Assembly: GCF_002872335.1 (NCBI RefSeq)
Contig: NZ_NJAG01000005.1
Coordinates: 124,001 to 188,000, forward strand
Reading direction: 5' to 3'
From: Siphonobacter sp. BAB-5405
GTDB lineage: Bacteria; Bacteroidota; Bacteroidia; Cytophagales; Spirosomataceae
DNA: 64,000 bases
The stretch's first letter is position 1; every line of letters begins with the position of its first letter. The position numbers and the translations under genes were made by a program. The notes under the pieces are model-generated. The model saw only the letters and a list, made by a program, of their open reading frames with translations. It was not told where the DNA came from and did not search any database. Shown here one piece after another: positions 8,326-16,626 of this stretch.

Positions 8326-9432
8326 TCAATTATTTAACATATCATAATATAGATTTTCGTGTTTTTCTAGCATTGAATTCAAATGAAAGTGGGCATTGAA
8401 ATGAGCTAGAGAATTATGAGACAAGTCAATTAATTGAGCTGGATTGTGAAATAATCGTTGTAAACGCTGACTTAGCTGATCTACATCACCTTGAGCAATT
8501 AAATAACCATTATAGCCTTCTATTACTTGTTCTTTGATTCCATCTACATCAGTAGCTATAATAGGTAGTGAACAAGCCATAGCTTCTAAAATAGACATTG
8601 GTAATCCTTCCCAATTTGTGATAAGCAAAAAAATATGAGATTCCTGTAAATAGGAGTTTACATCTGAAACTTTACCTGCAAAATGAATACGATCTATAAT
8701 TCCATAATTTATAGCCATTTCTCTGGCAGAATTCAGAAGCTCTCCGTCTCCTAATAGGTTAAGAAACCAGTTTTCGTGTTTAAGTTTTGCTAGAGCTTTG
8801 ATTAAGGTAGTATGATCTTTCTGAATAGAAAATCTTGCTGACATAGTTAAAATAAAGGGAGCCGAGGAATCTGGCAAATAATACGGTACAGTTCTGTTTA
8901 TTGGCTTAACTCCACAATAAATAACGTTTATTTTATCCGAAGTTATAACTTTATACTTAATAGCAATTTCTTTATTAGCATTAGAAACTGTAACTATCTG
9001 ATCAGATAATTTAGCCATTATCTTCTCTATTGCTAAATAAATTTTTAAAGACTTACCGGACATGCCCTCTGCAAACGACCACCCATGTGCTGTAAATATA
9101 TTTGGAATTTTTAAGTAAAAGCAAGCTAAACGAGATATAATTCCTGCTTTACTCGAATGTGAGACAACAATATCTGGCTGTATTTTCTTTAATAATTTCA
9201 CGAAATTCACTATAGTCAGACTATCCTTTAAAGGATCAATTGATCTGATTAAATGTTTTAATAAAATAACTTTTACACCTACCTTTTCGGCTAATTCCGT
9301 CAATTGACCAATAGTTCCAACGACTAAGGTAACTTCATGTCCTTGCTCAACCAGATATATACATAACTCTAGTACGTATTTCTGAGCCCCATACAACTCG
9401 TGCCCTAATGTAATAAATTGAACTATTTTCAT
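8326..9432 (-). CDS. Glycosyltransferase family 4 (GT-B fold)
   Basis: A 368-residue retaining glycosyltransferase. The N-terminal acceptor domain has GHELYGAQKYVLELCIYL (a typical GT4 start). The C-terminal donor domain has TMSARFSIQKDHTTLIKA, LGDGEL and the E-x7-E type EAMACSLPIIATDVDG for nucleotide-sugar binding. It would add one residue to the lipid-linked repeat unit on the cytoplasmic side. Last gene of the leftward run, separated by a 337-bp AT-rich spacer from the Wzy-like gene. Its stop codon directly abuts the stop of the dehydrogenase gene. Donor and acceptor cannot be predicted. Confidence 0.88.
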   Translation of the reverse strand: MKIVQFITLGHELYGAQKYVLELCIYLVEQGHEVTLVVGTIGQLTELAEKVGVKVILLKHLIRSIDPLKDSLTIVNFVKLLKKIQPDIVVSHSSKAGIISRLACFYLKIPNIFTAHGWSFAEGMSGKSLKIYLAIEKIMAKLSDQIVTVSNANKEIAIKYKVITSDKINVIYCGVKPINRTVPYYLPDSSAPFILTMSARFSIQKDHTTLIKALAKLKHENWFLNLLGDGELLNSAREMAINYGIIDRIHFAGKVSDVNSYLQESHIFLLITNWEGLPMSILEAMACSLPIIATDVDGIKEQVIEGYNGYLIAQGDVDQLSQRLQRLFHNPAQLIDLSHNSLAHFNAHFHLNSMLEKHENLYYDMLNN

Positions 9433-9769
9433 TGATTAGTATGATCAAATATTAGAAATATAATTAAATTAATTTTATCCAAATTCTTGAATAAAATTCA
9501 ACAGCATCATAATATAATACTATATAAATTTACAATACCGTATTAATAAACTATTATAAATCAAACAATTAAAAAATAGCTAGCCATTTAATAGGCACTT
9601 GTGGAAGCATACATATACTTTAATAATTTAACAAAACATAATTATTAATATTCTGTTTGACAATCTCTATACTGATAATTAAATCAATCTATTATAAATA
9701 GAATATCAAACTACTCATAAGTTATTGAGATTTACAATCATGTAGTCTAAACATAGTTTATAACATTAC
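9433..9769. other. AT-rich intergenic spacer inside the polysaccharide locus
   Basis: 337 bp, very AT-rich, with no open frame or hairpin I can support. It may hold a promoter for the GT4 gene or be the scar of a deleted gene in a frequently exchanged region; neither is demonstrated. Confidence 0.4.
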
Positions 9770-10894
9770 CTAATCCAAAGCTCTTTTCTTATCTAAACTA
9801 ACAACATCAAAACTTTTATTAGATGACATATATAAATAATATCCAAAAACTATAAATAAAATCAAGAAATTACACCGATATCTAATCCCGCTACCTGGAT
9901 TCAATGCTCCAAACGGATAATGAACAAATAACAACCAAAAGTAAGTAAAAAACCATAAAGATAAGTTTTGCAAACTTATATATACAAACCCCTTTATGTA
10001 CATACTTTTCACAAACCAGTAAAATACTATTAGGCAAATAATTACGCTTTCTATAAAAAAAGGAGCTTGTATAGGTTTTTCCATAACTTCTAAAATTGTG
10101 GGGCCCGCAAAAGCAACGAACATTCCTACTGGAGCATATTTAAAAAAATCACCTGAGTTGACCCAAGGATCGTCGCGAGTCGAATTACTATCCTCAATTG
10201 AGAAGTGCAAATGTTGTAAAGAGGCAAAACTTTCAATGAGATCTGAAAAATAGTATATTATAATTATTTCAGATACAGTAATAACTCCAATAAGTAACAC
10301 GTTAATAAATGCATTTAGCTGTAATCTGAATATGAAAGCAATTAACAGAATATGTAATATAGCTATCATATATTGAGGTTTAAAAAGCAAGCAAAGATAA
10401 AAAGCTAATAGTTCAAGCAAATTTAGTCTGTAACGATTAACTTTAAGAACCTCTATTAAATAGCCACAAATAATTCCCATATAGAAACTCCCTATTGCTT
10501 CCTTTGATACAATCGAGGTCCATATGCCGAACGAAGGAAAACTTAGAACTGCTAGTAGCAATATTAACTCCTGAGTACTAAGATTTAATTTTAAAACTGC
10601 GTACCTTATCCCTATAAAGGATAAAATAACACATGGAATATGTACAAGTATCGTATTTAAAGATATGATCCGTGAAATGGCTCCTATCAAATCCATTAAT
10701 ACAGTAGATGGACCAGCTGGATCTTCACTCAAGAAAGGGATAGTTGACAACAAATCAGGAAATGAAGCACTTATATACCGTTCCGTATCTCCTAAGATTG
10801 TTAGTTTAGAGAAAACAAAAACAGCAAAAATCATATAAAACACTTTTCCTAGAAAAAAAAATAACCAAATTTTCTCTTTATTGATATTTATCAT
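9770..10894 (-). CDS. Polytopic membrane protein, probable polysaccharide polymerase (Wzy-like)
   Basis: 374 residues with about ten hydrophobic spans; no cytoplasmic domain. A larger loop follows residue 215 (FASLQHLHFSIEDSNSTRD), and the sequence FPSFGIWTSIVSKEAIGSF resembles the loop region of EpsG/Wzy-type proteins. Sequence similarity between such polymerases is low, so the assignment rests on topology and position between GT4 and the flippase. It would join lipid-linked repeat units in the periplasm. Starts with ATG, 95 bp after the flippase gene. Strongly AT-rich. Could instead be another polysaccharide membrane protein. Confidence 0.65.
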   Translation of the reverse strand: MININKEKIWLFFFLGKVFYMIFAVFVFSKLTILGDTERYISASFPDLLSTIPFLSEDPAGPSTVLMDLIGAISRIISLNTILVHIPCVILSFIGIRYAVLKLNLSTQELILLLAVLSFPSFGIWTSIVSKEAIGSFYMGIICGYLIEVLKVNRYRLNLLELLAFYLCLLFKPQYMIAILHILLIAFIFRLQLNAFINVLLIGVITVSEIIIIYYFSDLIESFASLQHLHFSIEDSNSTRDDPWVNSGDFFKYAPVGMFVAFAGPTILEVMEKPIQAPFFIESVIICLIVFYWFVKSMYIKGFVYISLQNLSLWFFTYFWLLFVHYPFGALNPGSGIRYRCNFLILFIVFGYYLYMSSNKSFDVVSLDKKRALD

Positions 10895-10989
10895 TATTGC
10901 GGCGATAATTACACTTAATAGTAAACTCTAAATTAATAAATTTCAAATAGTCACTTTAATTATAATTACTTTAATTGGTGTATAATAAA

Positions 10990-12294
10990 TCATGAAGCAG
11001 AGGCTGAAGATGAAAACTGCTTCACAGTTCTAAACTTAAAATGAATAAGGGAAAAAATAAAATACATTACATAATTTAAAAAATATAACATAGATACATT
11101 ATGAAAATTATCTTTACTTATGAATAAGTATGATAAGATACATATTGAAATAACGTTAAATATTACCTCAAACAATATAGCATCGAAAGTTAATGCCTTT
11201 GCTAGCATAATTGACCCGAATAGCCAACCCATCATTTTGAAAAATTCACCGAGAAGTTGATAATCAAGTAAGATTATCATCGAGTTAAATTCTGATGTAT
11301 AAAGTATTCTTATTACTAATTCTTTAAATAAGAAAACAAAAAAACATAAACTAGACATAATTATGGTTAAGAAAAAAATATTCTTTCTTAACCATAATTT
11401 CAATACAGATTGGTTTTTTATGTTAGATACAGCTGGAATGAAATAGGCAGAAAACGTTATATTAACAAAAAATGAAATTCCAAATGATATGCGATTCATT
11501 GCATCCCAAACTCCAGCATCTGTAATTCCAACTCTATCTATAATTATCTGCCTTATAAATATCTGAGCTAGTGGAATACTTGTAGCATTGATAAAAGTAA
11601 ATAATGAATACTTAAGTAACTTCTTTACTAATACCCAGTCAATCTTAAAAGTTATTTTGTATTCCAAAAAATCTTTAAAATCTACTAGCAATAATCTACA
11701 AACAAAGCCAAATGATTGAAATGTAGCAGTGGCAATTAACGCACCATGTATTTTTAAAAAATATATAAGTGTAATTGAATATATTAATCCAAACAAAGAA
11801 CTAATGATCGTATACTTAGCAGATAAATTGTATTTTTTAGCACCAACTAATATTGAATTATTTAGATTTTGAAGGCTATACCCTATTATAAAAAATCCAG
11901 TTAATACTAGCACATACCCATATTTTTCGCTGCCTAAGAAATATATGGATATATCACTAAAACTTACGAACAAAATAACTGCTACCAATAATGAGAACAT
12001 TATTGTCATCAGCAGTGCCGTATTGGTTAGTTTGTACTGCCTAATCACCTGATCTTTATAATCAGCTGTATATTTTGTTACGCCAACAGTCATTCCCCCT
12101 GTAGCTATAACCTGAAGTATCGATATAATATTTTGTAGTTGAGATACTAAAGTCACCCCTACAGGCCCAATAAGTAAAGAAACAATTTTAGTAGTTAAAA
12201 AGTATATCAACACTTTCACAATATTACTTAGACTAAAAAAAGCCTTGTCTTTATGTAAATTTATTGAATCCTTTAACGTATTTATTATCTTCAC
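10990..12294 (-). CDS. Oligosaccharide flippase family protein (Wzx-like)
   Basis: 434 residues with about 12-14 hydrophobic segments, of the MOP/MATE flippase superfamily, and an N-terminal amphipathic start (KDKAFFSLSNIVKVLIYF) as in Wzx proteins. It is expected to flip undecaprenyl-linked repeat units across the inner membrane. Its GTG start overlaps the stop of the upstream Wzz-like gene (GTGA at 12291-12294), indicating translational coupling. Very AT-rich, lysine/isoleucine-heavy composition compared with the window flanks. Confidence 0.8.
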   Translation of the reverse strand: MKIINTLKDSINLHKDKAFFSLSNIVKVLIYFLTTKIVSLLIGPVGVTLVSQLQNIISILQVIATGGMTVGVTKYTADYKDQVIRQYKLTNTALLMTIMFSLLVAVILFVSFSDISIYFLGSEKYGYVLVLTGFFIIGYSLQNLNNSILVGAKKYNLSAKYTIISSLFGLIYSITLIYFLKIHGALIATATFQSFGFVCRLLLVDFKDFLEYKITFKIDWVLVKKLLKYSLFTFINATSIPLAQIFIRQIIIDRVGITDAGVWDAMNRISFGISFFVNITFSAYFIPAVSNIKNQSVLKLWLRKNIFFLTIIMSSLCFFVFLFKELVIRILYTSEFNSMIILLDYQLLGEFFKMMGWLFGSIMLAKALTFDAILFEVIFNVISICILSYLFISKDNFHNVSMLYFLNYVMYFIFSLIHFKFRTVKQFSSSASAS

Positions 12295-13352
12295 AACTGT
12301 ACTCCTTTAATTTTTTTGTAAGAATAAATAAGCAGTTGTATGAATAAAGAATAAAAGAAACTAGCAATTAAAAAACCTATTACAATTTGAAATCGCTTAG
12401 GACTACTTCTCATAATCGGCACTTTGGCAGGCTCTAATACTTTGAGTACAGGAGTCTCTTCCTTCATTTTTATTTGTGACTGTTCGGCTTGCTTGGCCAG
12501 TTCTGAATAAAGATTTTGAGCAATCAATAATTCTGCTTGCAAACCACTTTCATCACTGGTAGAACTATTCAAAAAGGGATTACGATTTTTATCACGATAT
12601 ATTCTTAGCGAACGTTCTGCATTTTCGAAACGATTTTTAGCTTTATTTCTTTGAGCAACTAAAAACGTTGCTTGTTCTGCCTGTTTATTATTTCGATAGC
12701 GTAACATATATTCTATTAAATATTCTGTAGAATACTGAGCTATCCAAGCTGCTGCTATAGGGTCTGGCATCACAACGTTGATAGTTATTATACCTGTTTT
12801 TTTATCTAAACTAGCATTGATTCGATTCGATAAATCATCAAGTAACTTTTGTCGATCTTTTGTTAAAACTAGGATTTCCGAAGGAAATGCTTTTGATATA
12901 TGTTTTTTTGAAACGTCAATATCTTTACTGCCTTCAAATAGATTAAATTTAATTAAATCGAAGTGAGATTTTTGACGAGCTAAAAAATCTTGTACTGTCT
13001 CATTTCCTAAATCTATAGATGCTATTTTCAGTTCAGCAACTTTTAATAAAAAAGGGGTACTCTCTAAAACGCTTGGGTATAAATCAGGTCGTATAGCCTC
13101 TGAAACTTGTACATTATCTAAATTTATGCCAGCTAAGTCTGCTAAAGCTCGAAAGCTACCTAAACTACTTTTATTTTGAAGTTCAGGTAAGATTTTTACA
13201 CTTGAGCTATACTCTTTAGGAGCTAGCAAAGCATATATTACTCCTATTATCACAAATATGACACTGTTTACCAAAAAGTGCCAACGTTTTTTTCTTAGAA
13301 ATTTAATGATACTTGATGTGTGAATTACGTATTCAGATGAACCCATAACCAT
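12291..13352 (-). CDS. Polysaccharide chain-length determinant (Wzz-like)
   Basis: A 353-residue polysaccharide co-polymerase with the classic two-span topology: a membrane segment near residues 25-45 after a short cytoplasmic tail, a long periplasmic part with coiled-coil character (about 215-300), and a second span near 320-342 preceded by the proline-rich PAKVPIMRSSPKRF. No C-terminal BY-kinase domain is present, so it is a Wzz type rather than a Wzc fusion. It would set polymer length with the Wzy and SLBB export proteins. Second ATG at 13346 is also possible. Overlaps the flippase gene by 4 bp. Confidence 0.85.
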   Translation of the reverse strand: MVMGSSEYVIHTSSIIKFLRKKRWHFLVNSVIFVIIGVIYALLAPKEYSSSVKILPELQNKSSLGSFRALADLAGINLDNVQVSEAIRPDLYPSVLESTPFLLKVAELKIASIDLGNETVQDFLARQKSHFDLIKFNLFEGSKDIDVSKKHISKAFPSEILVLTKDRQKLLDDLSNRINASLDKKTGIITINVVMPDPIAAAWIAQYSTEYLIEYMLRYRNNKQAEQATFLVAQRNKAKNRFENAERSLRIYRDKNRNPFLNSSTSDESGLQAELLIAQNLYSELAKQAEQSQIKMKEETPVLKVLEPAKVPIMRSSPKRFQIVIGFLIASFFYSLFIQLLIYSYKKIKGVQL

Positions 13353-13380
13353 TGAATATTTATAGCAGTATATGAATCAT

Positions 13381-15741
13381 TTAATTTCGAAGTACACTAG
13401 CTAGTACAGATCCAGTAGCAATTAATAAGGATCCAATTAATGAAAATACTGCAATCTTCTCGGCTGGATCCATTCTACGTTGACTTGTTGTGTCCTGAAT
13501 AGGTACGTTAATTATCGCTCCAGGTTCTACTTTTGGATATGATTTAAAACCTATAAATTTTTTCGTTGTATTGGTTTTACCGTTAGCGTAGGTTACATAT
13601 ACTTTTTTCCTAAGAGCTTCATCTGTAAAACCCCCAGCCTGTGATATATACCTTTCAAGAGAATTGTCTTGAAAGTTAACCGTAGCTGGATTCAATACAC
13701 CTCCCACGATTCGCACTAATTCATCTTTTTGAGGAATCTGTAATCGATCTTCATCTTCTAATCTCAAGTTGTCATTAGATTTTGGATTTTTTAAAATCCT
13801 TTCTAAATCAACAGCCACTAACTCTCCGTGCCGATAAAAACGAGCTGCTTTTAGAAATGCCTTCTCTTTCAACCCTCCAGCTCTTTTAATTATATCAACT
13901 AGTCGCTCATCCTTTCGCTGAATTGCATACTTGCCTGGATAATTTACTTCCCCAACTATTTCTACCAATCTTTGTACTTCATAAGCCGGGTCTGTTCTTA
14001 CATATACAATATCATAAGGCTGTAGAGTAAACGCCTTTTCCTGCGAGGTGATCTTTAAATTCTTGTCTATGGACAACGTAAATACCTGTATATTTGCACT
14101 TGATGAGATATTTGTATTATCTGCTCTAACCCTCCGCGATACTTCGATACGTGAAGAAACCGCTCCTTCGGCAAAGCCTCCTGCCAGCGTGATGAGATCG
14201 CTGAGCGTCATATTTTCGGTGTATTCAAAATTGCCGCCATTATTGACTGCCCCTCCAATACTTACCGTGTATTTTTCCCGTAGCTCGTCAATTGATTTAA
14301 TGGTTACAAAGTCCTGACGCTGTAGTTTAATGTCTTCCACTTCTCCTTTTAGTAATTTACCTAAGTCGACAGAGATGTTTTCAACGTCTAAGTTATTCTT
14401 TTCCCGGCGAATGAAAATACGATCCAGAAAGGCATCGCCCCGAACCCCCTCGGCTTTTTGAACCAGTTGTTTCAGCGTACTGATTGACTCATCTAAGGCG
14501 TATTCTCCGGGACGGAATACGGCACCCGCGATTTGCACTCGGTTTTCATAACGATCCAGAATAGTACCCACGGTGAAGCGATCGCCATTTTGAGGAATAA
14601 ACGAACCAAAGAAATCCTGCTGGATATTTAATATCTTTAGCTCCTTTGAGGTATTCCGACGTACTGTAATAGTGGCAGTATATGCCTGATCGGTAAAGCC
14701 ACCTGCAAATTGAAAAACATCTTTTAAGGTTTCTCCCTCTTTAATTTCAAAAATCAGCGGTCGACGTACTTCTCCACTTAACTCTACTCGTGCCTGATAA
14801 TCCGGAAATACCAATACATCCTGGTCCCGCAAGCCCACGTTATCTTTTTCGTCGCCCTTGAGTAAAAAATCATAGAGGTCAATGGTACGCACCAGCTTAT
14901 TATTGCGACGTAACTGAATTAAGCGAAAACTACCATTAGGCGTAGGCCCACCTGATTGATAAATAGCGTTAAATACTGTTGCAAGTGACGAAATCGTGTA
15001 ACTCCCTGGGCGTACTACTTCTCCTGTAATGGTAACTTTTATACTACGCACATTGCCTAGGGTGACGTTAATACCTATACCCGGCATAGAGTATAGTTGC
15101 CGTAAACGAGTAGCAATCTTGGCTTTAGCTTCTTCAATGGTTAACCCATTGACTAGGATAGGCCCCGAATTTTCTATTCGAATGCTTCCTTCTGGACTTA
15201 CTTTTAATTTATAAGATTGTACCGAACTACCGAAAATCTCGACATTCAACTCATCTTCAGGACCTAAGGAGTAATTTTTAGGAGTAGCAATGCGTAAGTT
15301 GGGCTCGAAAGAAAGGGTGGCATTCTGAAAGAAACTCGAACCAAAAACCTCCTTTGTTTGTGTTGGTGTTAAATTGTCTTCTGCTTCTGTTTTAGAGGTA
15401 CTCTGTTGCTTCGAAACAACCGTTGGAGCTTTCTCAGCTACCTCTTCCGTTTGTTTACGGGCAGTCTCTGTTTCAGAAGATTGACTGGAAGCTGTTTTCG
15501 TTTGCCCAGCTTTAAGCTTGGCAATCCGATCCCGCATTTTGATTACATCCTGCTGGGTATATCCTCGCTGAAGAGCTAATTGTTCAATTTGAGCTTCACT
15601 TAAGCCACTAGCCTGGGATTTTTGAATAAACTCTTGGATTTGAGCGTCGGATAACTGCTCAACTTTTCCAGGAACCTGACTATAAACGGTTCCTGCACTA
15701 AGAAGAATAATACTTAGTACGAATGTATAAAAACTTCGCAT
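13381..15741 (-). CDS. Polysaccharide export protein with SLBB repeats (Wza-like)
   Basis: A 786-residue outer-membrane export protein. A signal peptide (about 1-21, ending VYSQ) is followed by a helical/charged region (about 25-130, Gln- and Lys-rich), the polysaccharide-export domain (LGPEDELNVEIFGSS, about 158 on), several SLBB modules (for example GEVVRPGSYTIS, GAVFRPGEYALD, GEVNYPGKYAIQ), and a C-terminal hydrophobic segment (AVFSLIGSLLIATGSVLASVL). Much longer than E. coli Wza, as is usual in Cytophagales. The 3' part of the gene (13.4-14.1 kb) is AT-rich like the cassette, while the 5' part is closer to the genome average, hinting at a recombination joint. Lies 28 bp upstream of the Wzz gene in one operon. 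Confidence 0.88.
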   Translation of the reverse strand: MRSFYTFVLSIILLSAGTVYSQVPGKVEQLSDAQIQEFIQKSQASGLSEAQIEQLALQRGYTQQDVIKMRDRIAKLKAGQTKTASSQSSETETARKQTEEVAEKAPTVVSKQQSTSKTEAEDNLTPTQTKEVFGSSFFQNATLSFEPNLRIATPKNYSLGPEDELNVEIFGSSVQSYKLKVSPEGSIRIENSGPILVNGLTIEEAKAKIATRLRQLYSMPGIGINVTLGNVRSIKVTITGEVVRPGSYTISSLATVFNAIYQSGGPTPNGSFRLIQLRRNNKLVRTIDLYDFLLKGDEKDNVGLRDQDVLVFPDYQARVELSGEVRRPLIFEIKEGETLKDVFQFAGGFTDQAYTATITVRRNTSKELKILNIQQDFFGSFIPQNGDRFTVGTILDRYENRVQIAGAVFRPGEYALDESISTLKQLVQKAEGVRGDAFLDRIFIRREKNNLDVENISVDLGKLLKGEVEDIKLQRQDFVTIKSIDELREKYTVSIGGAVNNGGNFEYTENMTLSDLITLAGGFAEGAVSSRIEVSRRVRADNTNISSSANIQVFTLSIDKNLKITSQEKAFTLQPYDIVYVRTDPAYEVQRLVEIVGEVNYPGKYAIQRKDERLVDIIKRAGGLKEKAFLKAARFYRHGELVAVDLERILKNPKSNDNLRLEDEDRLQIPQKDELVRIVGGVLNPATVNFQDNSLERYISQAGGFTDEALRKKVYVTYANGKTNTTKKFIGFKSYPKVEPGAIINVPIQDTTSQRRMDPAEKIAVFSLIGSLLIATGSVLASVLRN

Positions 15742-15790
15742 TTATTAAGTTAGGTTGGCAATCGTTGGGGTTACGCTGGATAAACGCTTA

Positions 15791-15798
15791 CAAAGTTA
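15791..15798 (-). promoter_or_regulatory. Candidate -7 box for the export operon
   Basis: Minus-strand TAACTTTG matches TAnnTTTG perfectly and lies 50 bp before the SLBB gene start at 15741. No good TTG -33 element is at the expected distance. If real, it would drive the SLBB-Wzz-Wzx-Wzy run. Confidence 0.35.
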
Positions 15799-15816
15799 AC
15801 AAATTGTATGTAATAC

Positions 15817-16572
15817 TTATAAAAACTGCTTAAGTCGATGGATAAATTTACCGTAATGAAAGGACAAAGGAACGGGTAAACCATGAATTGTCCAAGCCTT
15901 CATGTTTAAACGATGCTGGTCTACAATATTTTTAACACTCCGGTTGGATTCACCTCCAATCCGCATGTGTACCAGGCAGTCATCAATCCATTTCGTGGGT
16001 AGCTGATGTACCCGCATGGCACGAAAGCATAGTTCGTAATCGGCTCCCAGACGAAAGTTCAGATCTAAGTACCCAACCCGGTCATATAACGACCGTTTCG
16101 CAAAAAAAGTGGGGTGCGGTGGCATTTCGCCGTATTCGAAGAAACGTTGGTCGTATGGTCTCGATTTCCAGTCGCGAATTACTTTCGTCAAGCCACGGTC
16201 CATGTACTTTAAATTTCCATATGCTGCTTCGATGGTTGGATGCTCTTCAAAGACGTTCATCACTTTTGACAATACGTTTGAATGAGCATATACATCATCC
16301 GAATTCAGAATTCCAATCACATCGCCCGTAGCTCGCTGTAATCCTTTATTCATCGCATCCCAAATTCCCTTGTCCGGTTCGCTAATCACCTGAGCAATCC
16401 GGTCCCGGTACGGATTGACTTTATCCAGGGTACCATCCGTCGAAGCCCCATCAATAATGATGTACTCCAGGTTAGGATAGTCCTGCGACAGTACGGACTG
16501 TATGGTATCTTCTATCGTTAAGGCCCCATTGTACACTACGGTAACAATGGAAATTTTTGGAAGCTGTGCCAT
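15817..16572 (-). CDS. Glycosyltransferase family 2 (WcaE/WcaA-like)
   Basis: A 251-residue inverting GT-A enzyme. The N-terminal ISIVTVVYNGALTIEDTI and IIDGASTDGT bind nucleotide, and the metal-binding DxD is in ILNSDDVYA (about 92). Later motifs HPTFFAKRSLYDRVG and LGADYELCFRA are common in GT2 enzymes of colanic-acid and capsule loci. Cytoplasmic face of the membrane. GC content is near that of the flanks, so it lies outside the AT-rich core. It sits 75 bp upstream of the SLBB gene and 54 bp downstream of the fusion protein gene. Confidence 0.9.
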   Translation of the reverse strand: MAQLPKISIVTVVYNGALTIEDTIQSVLSQDYPNLEYIIIDGASTDGTLDKVNPYRDRIAQVISEPDKGIWDAMNKGLQRATGDVIGILNSDDVYAHSNVLSKVMNVFEEHPTIEAAYGNLKYMDRGLTKVIRDWKSRPYDQRFFEYGEMPPHPTFFAKRSLYDRVGYLDLNFRLGADYELCFRAMRVHQLPTKWIDDCLVHMRIGGESNRSVKNIVDQHRLNMKAWTIHGLPVPLSFHYGKFIHRLKQFL

Positions 16573-16626
16573 GCGTAAGTGAGTTAACCGTCAGAGAATT
16601 TATTTATCCAACGATTGCATCTCGTT

